5,158 nt of DNA, from NCBI GenBank assembly GCA_018224485.1, contig JAGTVE010000107.1, positions 1-5,158 of the forward strand, written 5' to 3'. Both the position numbers and the translations under genes were made by a program. Within the stretch, counting starts at the first letter, position 1. Every line of letters starts with the position of its first letter. Below the pieces are notes generated by a model, which saw only the letters and a program-made list of their open reading frames with translations, searched no databases and had not been told where the DNA came from. Source of the stretch: Thioalkalivibrio sp. (GTDB lineage: Bacteria; Pseudomonadota; Gammaproteobacteria; Ectothiorhodospirales; Ectothiorhodospiraceae). Below, one piece after another: positions 1-5,148 of the stretch.

Positions 1-165
1 GAAGCGTTGCGCGGGCCCGCTGTCCGGATCGGTGACGCGTTCACCACTGGCGTAGAACCGCGTCTCCAGCCGGGGAAGAAGGAACTCCAGCGCGTCCGGT
101 TCGAACTGGTCGAACGGGGCGTGCGTGTTCAGGAACTCCCGGGTGGTGTCGAGCGCGTCGGCCAT
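1..165 (-). CDS. Cyclic-nucleotide-binding/DUF294-type signalling protein, N-terminal part (runs off the left edge)
   Basis: Only the first 55 residues are in the window, and the frame stays open to base 1. The visible part (MADALDTTREFLNTHAPFDQ, then FEPDALEFLLPRLETRFYASGERV) has the pattern of the start of a cNMP-binding fold. A helix beginning FL..H.PF leads into a 'D.L..L...LE..FY..GE.V' segment, as in bacterial proteins that join a cNMP-binding domain, two CBS domains and a DUF294 nucleotidyltransferase-like region. In that family such proteins often sit near acetate or other solute symporters, acetyl-CoA synthetase and transporter-type sensor kinases; the kinase next door fits this. I chose ATG at 165: it is the only in-frame ATG, it has a weak GGAAG three bases upstream, and it lies 27 bases after the start site predicted from the sigma-54 element. 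The upstream frame is closed by TGA at 213-211. The CBS and DUF294 parts are not visible, so full-length identity is inferred. It could also be another cNMP-binding protein. Confidence 0.72.
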   Translation of the reverse strand, partial: MADALDTTREFLNTHAPFDQFEPDALEFLLPRLETRFYASGERVTDPDSGPAQRF

Positions 166-202
166 CGGCTTCCGGAGGGTGATGAACTCGCTGTCACCCG
201 AA

Positions 203-218
203 CGCAATAATCAAGCCA
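203..218 (-). promoter_or_regulatory. Sigma-54 (RpoN) -24/-12 promoter for the cNMP-binding protein gene
   Basis: The minus strand reads TGGCTTGATTATTGCG. This matches the TGGCACG-N4-TTGCW consensus at the invariant GG (217-216) and GC (205-204), with exactly ten bases between them, and keeps the whole TTGC block. It differs at two -24 positions and at the last base. Taking the C at 204 as -12 puts transcription start near 192, leaving a 27-base leader before the ATG at 165. The element faces away from a gene for a sigma-54 activator and has paired palindromes at a normal enhancer distance, which greatly raises the odds over a chance match. Confidence 0.72.
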
Positions 219-224
219 TGATCC

Positions 225-241
225 TGTACCCCGTGGGTACA
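225..241. promoter_or_regulatory. Perfect 7-bp inverted repeat between enhancer sites and sigma-54 promoter
   Basis: TGTACCC (225-231) and GGGTACA (235-241) are perfect inverted arms around a 3-base centre CGT. Outside them, CC (223-224) can pair with GG (243-244) if one A is bulged. Relative to the predicted start at 192 the element spans about -33 to -49, immediately upstream of the -24 box, in the DNA that must loop for enhancer contact. It could be an operator for a second regulator, or an RNA hairpin in read-through from the response-regulator gene. No T-run follows, so it is not a standard terminator. Function unknown. Confidence 0.35.
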
Positions 242-280
242 AGGACTTGTGGGCCGCCCGAGATCGCCGCGCCCCGAGGC

Positions 281-318
281 TGTTACATCCGGTAACAATG
301 GGTGTTACGCAAGGTAAC
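281..318. promoter_or_regulatory. Tandem palindromic activator sites (probable upstream activating sequence for the adjacent NtrC-type regulator)
   Basis: Two copies of GTTAC-N5-GTAAC are present: TGTTACATCCGGTAACA (281-297) and GTTACGCAAGGTAAC (304-318). Their centres (289 and 311) are 22 bp apart, two helical turns, so both would sit on the same DNA face. Relative to the predicted sigma-54 start at 192 they span about -89 to -126, a usual enhancer position. The half-sites are the same as TGTTAC/GTAACA elements reported for CbrB in Pseudomonas (from memory), although spacing there may differ. The response regulator encoded at 447-1757 is the obvious candidate binder. The palindromes are seen directly; the binder is inferred. 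Confidence 0.68.
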
Positions 319-446
319 GCGGCCCCGCGGAGCGCGGTGCCCCGAGGTGACGACTGCGAGCGGCGCGCACCGGACTCGCCTCTCCCCGTCCGGAGCAGTG
401 GGGGCGGCATGAGCTTCATCCTCCCGGGTGAGGCGCATCGCCGTGA

Positions 447-1757
447 TCATCCGGTCCGCGGCAGGTTTTCGCGCTGGCGGCGCTCCCACAGGGTCTTGCG
501 GCTGATGCCGAGCGCGCGCGCGAGCTCCGTCTCGTTCATGCGGTCCTGGTTCTCGATCACGAAGCGCCGGAAATACGCGTTCAGGGTCGCGGTGCGGGAC
601 TGGGCCTCGACCGTCGCGGGGGCAAGGCCGAGATGCTCCCAGTCGATGCCGCTGTCCTCGGACAGGACCACCGCGCGTTCCAGCGCGTTCTTCAGTTCGC
701 GGACATTGCCCGGCCACGGGTACTGGTGCATGCGCCGCCGCGTGCGTTCGTCCAGCCTCAGGCCGGGTATGCCGAAGCGCTGTCCCAGCTCCACGAGAAA
801 ATGGCTGGTGAGAAGATCCAGGTCCTGCAGGCGTTCCCGCAGCGGCGGGATACGCAGCTCGAGCACCCGGAGCCGGTAGTAGAGATCGGCGCGGAATTCG
901 CCCCTGTCGATCATCGCCTCCAGGTCCCGGTGTGTCGCTGCCAGCAGGCGCACGTCGACCCGTCTCGTCTGGTTGGCGCCCACCGGCCGGATCTCGCCCT
1001 CCTGCAGCACGCGCAGCAGCCGGGCCTGTGCCGCCGGGGCCAGTTCGCCGATCTCGTCGAGGAACAGCACACCCCCGTGGGCCGACTCGATCAGGCCGGT
1101 GCGGGCCTTGACCGCACCGGTGTAGGCACCCTGGGCGTGTCCGAAGAGTTCCGCCTCGACCAGGCCCTCCGGTATCGACGCGCAGTTGACCGGAACGAAG
1201 GGCTGGGGGGCGCGCGGGCTCAGGGCGTGGATCGCACGGGCCGCGACCTCCTTGCCGGTGCCCGATTCGCCCCGAATGAGCACGGTGGAGTCGGCGGCGG
1301 CGACCTTGCGGATCTGCTGGCGCAGCGTGACGATCGCGGGAGAGTCACCGATCAGTCCCTGCTCCTGCCCGGGAGGCCCTTCCGGCACGTCGGGATGACG
1401 TTGGCGGCCGCTGCTGCGCAGCGCGGCGCGCAGGGTCAGCAACAGGGCGTCGTGATCGAAGGGCTTGGCGATGTAGTCGATCGCGCCGGACTTCATCGCC
1501 TCCACCGCCGAGGTGATCGAGGCATAGCTGGTCATGATCACGGTCGGCAGCCGCGGATATTCTCCGATCAGTGCGGTGCCCTCGCCATCCGGCAGGCGCA
1601 GGTCGGCGAGCACCAGATCGAAGTCGGTGCGCTCCGCCTGTTCGCGGGCACTGCAGAGGTCCTCGGCCAGCGCGACCTCGAAGCCGTGATGTTCAAGGAA
1701 CCGGCGCACGGCGCGCCGGATCGCCGCTTCGTCGTCGACCAGGAGGATTCGTGTCAT
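447..1757 (-). CDS. NtrC-family sigma-54-dependent response regulator (CbrB-like)
   Basis: A cytoplasmic transcription activator of 436 residues with the standard three domains. The receiver (about 1-118) has acidic residues D8/D9, phosphoacceptor D52 in LADLRLPDG, T76 and K98. The AAA+ domain (about 135-365) has Walker A GESGTGKE (163-170), a sigma-54 contact loop GAYTGA (210-215), Walker B VLFLDEIGE (230-238), candidate arginine fingers R289/R295 and sensor II WPGNVREL (348-355). A Fis-type helix-turn-helix lies at about 407-431 (ELARALGISRKTLWERRQR). The GAFTGA loop carries Tyr for Phe; all catalytic residues are present, so the protein should be active. Its ATG overlaps the kinase stop as ATGA, with no Shine-Dalgarno sequence before it, so translation is probably coupled. 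The kinase partner is upstream and the likely target promoter is just downstream. Architecture and pairing match CbrB, though this protein appears somewhat shorter than Pseudomonas CbrB. No convincing terminator follows. Confidence 0.95.
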   Translation of the reverse strand: MTRILLVDDEAAIRRAVRRFLEHHGFEVALAEDLCSAREQAERTDFDLVLADLRLPDGEGTALIGEYPRLPTVIMTSYASITSAVEAMKSGAIDYIAKPFDHDALLLTLRAALRSSGRQRHPDVPEGPPGQEQGLIGDSPAIVTLRQQIRKVAAADSTVLIRGESGTGKEVAARAIHALSPRAPQPFVPVNCASIPEGLVEAELFGHAQGAYTGAVKARTGLIESAHGGVLFLDEIGELAPAAQARLLRVLQEGEIRPVGANQTRRVDVRLLAATHRDLEAMIDRGEFRADLYYRLRVLELRIPPLRERLQDLDLLTSHFLVELGQRFGIPGLRLDERTRRRMHQYPWPGNVRELKNALERAVVLSEDSGIDWEHLGLAPATVEAQSRTATLNAYFRRFVIENQDRMNETELARALGISRKTLWERRQRENLPRTG

Positions 1758-4684
1758 GCCGGTCTGCCGGGCGGTAAGGTCAGAATGAATTGGGCACCGC
1801 CCTCGGGCGCGTTCATGGCCACTAGGCTACCACCATGGTCCTGCACGATGCTGTAGGCAACGGGCAGTCCGAGGCCCGTGCCCCGGCCGGCGGGCTTGGT
1901 CGTGAAGAAGGGTTCGAACAGCCGGTCCAGCGTGGATGCGGCAATCCCCGGACCCTCGTCGTGGATGGTGATGCGGACCGCGGCGCCCGTCCTTCGCGCC
2001 CGGACACGGATCGTCGCGCCGGCCGGCGAGGCCTGCTCCGCGTTGGTCAGCAGATTGATGAAGACCTGCAGCAGCTTCGGCCGTGCGCCCAGCACCGTCT
2101 GCTCCGCCAGTCCGTCCAGTTCGTAGCGGATGTCCTTGCGGCCCGCAAGCCGGGTCAGCCGGATCGCCTCGTCCACCAGGGCGGCGAGATCGACCGGCTC
2201 GAAGCGGTTGCGCGGCGGCGTGTCCGAGTGGGCGAAGGCGACCAGCGACTGCACGATGGTGTTGATGCGCCGCGTCTGGCCGATGATGTCATCCGCAATG
2301 TCGCGGATCTCCTTGGGGTCGTCCTCCAGCGGCAGGGTCTGGGCGAGGGAGGCGATCCCCGCCAGCGGATTGCCGATCTCGTGCGCGACACCGGCCGCGA
2401 AACGCCCGATGGACGCAAGCCGGTCGCCGTGGGCCACCTCGCTCTCGAGCTGCACCCGGGCGGTCACATCCTCGATCAGGATCACGTAGCCCTCGCGGTG
2501 TCCCGCGGTCACCTCCACCGTGGACTTGTGCAGGTTCAGCCGCCGCGGGCCGCGGCGGGTCTCCAGATTCAGCTTGTAGAGCTGCCGGTCGTCGCTGTCG
2601 AGGAAGGCCTGCAGGAGCCCGCCCCAGGGCCGCTCCAGGCGCTCGACGAGCTGGCCCACCGCGGCACCCGGCCGGATACCGGTGAGTTCGGCCAGCGCAT
2701 GATTCCAGCCGGTGACCTCGCCGCCCGGGGTCAGGCTGCACACCCCCAGCGGCAGCTCGTGCAGGACCTGGCGGTGGAATCGACGCAGCGCGTCGAGTTC
2801 GGCCGCCAGCCCGGTGAGCGGCAGGCGGGCATCCTCGAGCTGCTGTTCGATCCGGCGCAGGCTCTCGCCGAGGCTCGAACGCCCGGCGGCATCCAGGCGC
2901 AGGTGCTGATCCACGATCATGCGGGCGAGCACCGGCCCGAGCAGGCCCGAGAGGTTGCGCTCGATGCGCTCGCGCAGCCGCCGCAGGTCCCGGCGCGATC
3001 GCGTGTGCCGCGGCAGGCCGAGATCGTCCAGTGCCCGCTGCACCTCGTGGCGGGCCGGCATGCCGCCGAGCGTGTTCGCCAGCTCCGCCTCCATCTCGGG
3101 CACGTCGCGCGCCAGCGGCAGGTCGATGGTCGTGTAGATCGGCTCGCGTGGGCAGCAGACCTGAGCCGCCTCGACCTCCTGCTCGTTGGGCCGGGACAGC
3201 AGCGATCCGAGGATGAACAGCACGGTGTTCGCGCCCAGGCTGACCGTCAGGGCAAAGGTCCAGGGATCGAGGCCGCCGCCCGCGACCAGCTCCTGCAGGC
3301 GGGGCGCCTGCGGCCAGATGCCGGCGTTGCCCAGCAGGGGCGTGACCAGACTGAAGAACCAGCCGGCGATGCCGGCGGCGAGTCCGAGCAGGAAGCCGTT
3401 GCGGGTCGCCCGCGGCCACAGCAGCAGGCCGAAGAAACCGGGCAGGAACTGGGCCACCGCAGCAAAGGAGATCAGGCCGAGCTGCGCCAGGCCCTCGATC
3501 ACCTGCAACAGGCCGTAGAAGCCGTAGCCAAGGGCGATGATCAGCACGATCCAGATGCGCCGCCCCCACAGCAGGTTGCGGTACAGGTTCGCCGGCATGC
3601 CCTGGCGTTCCCGCAGGCTCGCCGGCGGGGACAGGTAGTTCATGCCCATGTTGGCCAGTGCCAGCGTGGTGACGATCATCATCGCGCTCGCCGCGGACAG
3701 GCCGCCGATGAAGATCAGCAGCGCGAGCGTCGGGGACTCGAGCCGGGAGGCCAGCCCCAGTGCGTAATAACTGGTCTGCTCGGTGAGCCCGGCCGCCTGC
3801 CCGGCCCAGTAGAGCAGTGGCATCGGCAGGTTCAGCAGCAGCAGGAACAGCGGAAAGCCCCATGCGGCGCGGTTCAGGGCCTCGGGGTTGATGTTCTCCG
3901 TGAACAGCATGTGAAACTGCCGCGGCAGCAGGAAGGCGGCGGCGAAGGCCAGCACCATCAGGCTGGTCCAGCCACCGTCGAATACCGGTTGGTACAGCGC
4001 GGTGACCGCCTCGGGGTGCGCCGCCAGCCACGTGTCCAGACCCCCCAGCCCGCCGAAGACCGCGAACAGGGCGAAACCGGCGATGACCAGCAGCGCGACC
4101 AGCTTCACCATGGACTCGAAGGCGATCGCCACCACCAGCCCCGAGTGCTTCTCCCGCGGCGAGATGTGCCGCGCCCCGAACAGGATCGCGAACAGCGCGA
4201 TCGTCGCGGTAAAGCTGAGCGCCAGCAGGTGCGGCGGCGTGTCCGCGGTCAGGACCGCCGCCGACTCGGCCACCGCCTTGATCTGCAGCGCGATGTAGGG
4301 GAGTACGCCGGCGAGCATGAACAATGTGACCACCGGCCCGGTGAGCCGGCTGCGGTAGCGGAAGGCGAAGAGGTCCGCCAGCGAGGTCAGCTGATGCTCG
4401 CGCACCAGCACCAGAATCGGTCGCAGCAGGAAGGGCGTGGCCGCGAATGCAAGGGTGACACCGAGATAGATGGTCAGGTAGAGATAGCCGTGGGTCTCGA
4501 GGAATCCGAGGTTCCCGTAGAAGGTCCAGGAGGTGGCGTACACGCCCAGCGACAGCGTGTACACCCAGCCGTTGCCGGCGATCCTCCCGAGGGCCCGCGA
4601 GCGCTCGGCCGCGAAGGCGATGCCGAACAGCACCGCGAGGTAGATCACCCCGACCGCATAGACGAGGCCGAGGCTAAGGGTCAC
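1754..4684 (-). CDS. SLC5/sodium-solute-symporter-type sensor histidine kinase with PAS domain (CbrA-like)
   Basis: An inner-membrane protein of 976 residues joining a transporter to a kinase. Residues 1-497 hold about 13 hydrophobic segments (near 4-24, 38-58, 67-95, 114-140, 152-171, 183-212, 238-254, 274-296, 316-347, 373-395, 397-420, 428-450, 474-497), the usual SLC5 number. A helical linker (about 500-640), charged and STAC-like around 560-620, leads to a PAS domain (about 641-745, LPLGVCSLTPGGEVTGWN). The HisKA helix has the H-box GVAHEIGNPL with phosphoacceptor H768. The ATPase domain shows an N-box (N877, N881), DEGPGI (909-914), FEPFFTTK (923-930) and GRGTGLGL (933-940). There is no C-terminal receiver, unlike many CrbS/MxtR-type relatives. 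Length and order fit CbrA, whose SLC5 domain is linked to histidine in Pseudomonas; the ligand here is unknown. The GTG start has only a weak GGA before it and lies inside the upstream small gene, so coupling is likely. Confidence 0.95.
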   Translation of the reverse strand: MTLSLGLVYAVGVIYLAVLFGIAFAAERSRALGRIAGNGWVYTLSLGVYATSWTFYGNLGFLETHGYLYLTIYLGVTLAFAATPFLLRPILVLVREHQLTSLADLFAFRYRSRLTGPVVTLFMLAGVLPYIALQIKAVAESAAVLTADTPPHLLALSFTATIALFAILFGARHISPREKHSGLVVAIAFESMVKLVALLVIAGFALFAVFGGLGGLDTWLAAHPEAVTALYQPVFDGGWTSLMVLAFAAAFLLPRQFHMLFTENINPEALNRAAWGFPLFLLLLNLPMPLLYWAGQAAGLTEQTSYYALGLASRLESPTLALLIFIGGLSAASAMMIVTTLALANMGMNYLSPPASLRERQGMPANLYRNLLWGRRIWIVLIIALGYGFYGLLQVIEGLAQLGLISFAAVAQFLPGFFGLLLWPRATRNGFLLGLAAGIAGWFFSLVTPLLGNAGIWPQAPRLQELVAGGGLDPWTFALTVSLGANTVLFILGSLLSRPNEQEVEAAQVCCPREPIYTTIDLPLARDVPEMEAELANTLGGMPARHEVQRALDDLGLPRHTRSRRDLRRLRERIERNLSGLLGPVLARMIVDQHLRLDAAGRSSLGESLRRIEQQLEDARLPLTGLAAELDALRRFHRQVLHELPLGVCSLTPGGEVTGWNHALAELTGIRPGAAVGQLVERLERPWGGLLQAFLDSDDRQLYKLNLETRRGPRRLNLHKSTVEVTAGHREGYVILIEDVTARVQLESEVAHGDRLASIGRFAAGVAHEIGNPLAGIASLAQTLPLEDDPKEIRDIADDIIGQTRRINTIVQSLVAFAHSDTPPRNRFEPVDLAALVDEAIRLTRLAGRKDIRYELDGLAEQTVLGARPKLLQVFINLLTNAEQASPAGATIRVRARRTGAAVRITIHDEGPGIAASTLDRLFEPFFTTKPAGRGTGLGLPVAYSIVQDHGGSLVAMNAPEGGAQFILTLPPGRPA

Positions 4685-4844
4685 GGCGTCCGATCATCGT
4701 CAGGGCGATCAGGCCCACGAGTGCCGCCCAGGCGGCAAAGGGCCACCACCAGGCGGGCGCGATGGCGGCGGCCCACAGAACGACCGGCGACAGGAACAGC
4801 AGCACACCGATCAGCAGCACCAGCACGCTGGCCGCCTGGCTCAC
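4674..4844 (-). CDS. Small two-helix membrane protein encoded upstream of the kinase (CbrX-like position)
   Basis: A GTG-initiated frame of 56 residues. It begins MSQAASVLVLLIGVLLFLSP, continues through a turn with three tryptophans (APAWWWP, 29-35) and a second hydrophobic helix (about 36-52), and ends with the charged tail GRRDP. This gives two membrane segments (about 7-28 and 36-52) and a tryptophan-rich hairpin. I chose GTG at 4844 because GGGGG (4854-4850) lies five bases upstream as a Shine-Dalgarno-like sequence. GTG at 4850 would add two residues; TGA at 4862-4860 closes the frame above that. The gene ends 11 bases inside the kinase gene, in a different frame. In Pseudomonas a small hydrophobic protein, CbrX, precedes CbrA and is translationally coupled to it; size, hydrophobicity and overlap agree, but I cannot confirm homology. 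It may be a coupling gene, an assembly partner of the kinase, or both. Confidence 0.78.
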   Translation of the reverse strand: MSQAASVLVLLIGVLLFLSPVVLWAAAIAPAWWWPFAAWAALVGLIALTMIGRRDP

Positions 4845-4888
4845 GGGCACCCCCGCGCGTCAAGAATCGATCTTCTGTGGTGTTTCAT
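4841..4888 (-). other. Possible 15-codon leader ORF overlapping the small membrane protein start
   Basis: An ATG frame encodes MKHHRRSILDARGCP and stops at TGA 4843-4841, overlapping the GTG start of the next gene in the four bases GTGA. AGGAG lies upstream (4895-4891), but only two bases separate it from the ATG, which is short. Tandem His-His and Arg-Arg codons sit at positions 3-6. This could be a translated leader that couples into the operon, or chance: a 15-codon frame is not unusual, and the flanking sequence may belong to a repeat. Weak candidate. Confidence 0.2.
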
Positions 4889-4935
4889 CGCTCCTAACCC
4901 GGCCAACGATCAAGGCGCTTCGCGCAATCCCCCTG

Positions 4936-4951
4936 ACTTTAGCGCGAAAGT
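4936..4951. promoter_or_regulatory. 16-bp near-perfect palindrome in the operon leader region
   Basis: ACTTTAGCGCGAAAGT is a 16-bp palindrome with a single mismatched pair. It lies about 90-110 bases before the small-protein start codon, close to where an operon promoter would be expected. It could be an operator, a hairpin, or part of the neighbouring repeat. I found no good sigma-70 or sigma-54 promoter elsewhere in 4851-4960, and no GTTAC/GTAAC sites there, so autoregulation by the response regulator at this end is not supported. Confidence 0.22.
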
Positions 4952-4960
4952 CGTGGAATT

Positions 4961-5055
4961 CTCCCCTCTCCCGCTTGCGGGGGAGGGGCTGGGGGTGGGG
5001 GCCGGGGGTGAGGGCCGGATCCGACGCCGCACCCTCACCATGCTGTCGGCCCCCC
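4961..5055. repeat. GC-rich structured intergenic repeat with nested inverted repeats
   Basis: The first part, 4963-4974 with 4977-4988, forms a 12-bp stem (CCCCTCTCCCGC against GCGGGGGAGGGG, one G-T wobble). Next, GGGGGCCG (4997-5004) pairs with CGGCCCCC (5047-5054), and inside it GGTGAGGG (5007-5014) pairs with CCCTCACC (5032-5039). The apex loop contains the palindrome CGGATCCG (5016-5023). The motif CTCTCCCGCTTGCGGG...GAGGGG resembles a dispersed intergenic repeat common in high-GC gammaproteobacteria (from memory). Copy number in this genome cannot be seen. It is probably non-coding. Confidence 0.62.
4979..5014 (+). other. G-quadruplex-forming motif
   Basis: On the plus strand six G-runs lie within 36 bases (5, 4, 5, 5, 5 and 3 G), separated by very short loops A, CT, T, CC and TGA. 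This exceeds the usual four runs of three G with loops up to seven. It lies inside the repeat described at 4961-5055, on the template strand for the leftward operon and upstream of its coding part. Folding potential is strong; any role is unknown. Confidence 0.6.
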
Positions 5056-5148
5056 TGTAGGAGCGAGCCTGCTCGCGAACGCGCCGCAGGCGCGCCAGAG
5101 GCCGTGGGCCAACCCGGCGACGATTCGCGTGCAAGGCACGCTCCCACA
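5056..5148. repeat. REPIN-like doublet: two REP units in inverted orientation
   Basis: Unit 1 (about 5057-5081) contains GTAGGAGCGAGCCTGCTCGC with stem GCGAGC (5063-5068)/GCTCGC (5071-5076). It strongly resembles REP sequences of Pseudomonas and relatives. Unit 2 (about 5122-5147) is inverted; its reverse complement begins GTGTGGGAGCGTGCCTTGC, with stem GCGTGC (5127-5132)/GCACGC (5136-5141). Between them a third hairpin CGCGCC-GCA-GGCGCG occurs (5080-5094). Inverted REP pairs of this kind are moved by RAYT transposases in trans; none is encoded here. Confidence 0.75.

Noticed and set aside
209..221. IHF-like sequence AATCAAGCCATGA
   Set aside because: It has one mismatch to WATCAANNNNTTR and lies on top of the -24 box rather than between enhancer and promoter, so a looping role is implausible.
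325..393. Hairpins CCGCG-GAG-CGCGG (325-337) and CCGGAC-N12-GTCCGG (370-393) as a terminator for the regulator gene
   Set aside because: Stems are only 5-6 bp and no T-run follows on the minus strand; they are common by chance at this GC content.
129..419. Minus-strand 96-codon frame between the regulator gene and the cNMP-type gene
   Set aside because: It would run through the GTTAC dyads, the sigma-54 element and the start of the next gene; composition is Arg/Ser/Gly-rich with no recognisable pattern.
633..1856. Plus-strand open frame of 407 codons antisense to the response regulator gene
   Set aside because: Codon shadow of the regulator gene; composition is R/Q/G/A-rich without domain motifs.
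4681..4863. Minus-strand 60-codon ATG frame upstream of the kinase
   Set aside because: Its translation is Arg/Gly-rich and featureless, whereas the overlapping GTG frame (4674-4844) encodes a coherent two-helix membrane protein.
1835..4897. Long plus-strand open frame of 1020 codons antisense to the kinase gene
   Set aside because: It mirrors the kinase gene in high-GC DNA, has a low-complexity Q/R/G/E-rich composition with no fold-like pattern, and the minus-strand frame has clear family motifs throughout.
4883..4912. Sigma-70-like TTGATC (about -35) ahead of the operon
   Set aside because: At 17-bp spacing the -10 position reads CGATGA, too far from TATAAT; no convincing operon promoter could be assigned.
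4860..5147. Minus-strand 95-codon frame across the right-hand intergenic region
   Set aside because: It consists of translated REP and G-rich repeat (including a PGPHPQPLPRKRERG-like stretch typical of repeat-derived over-annotation).
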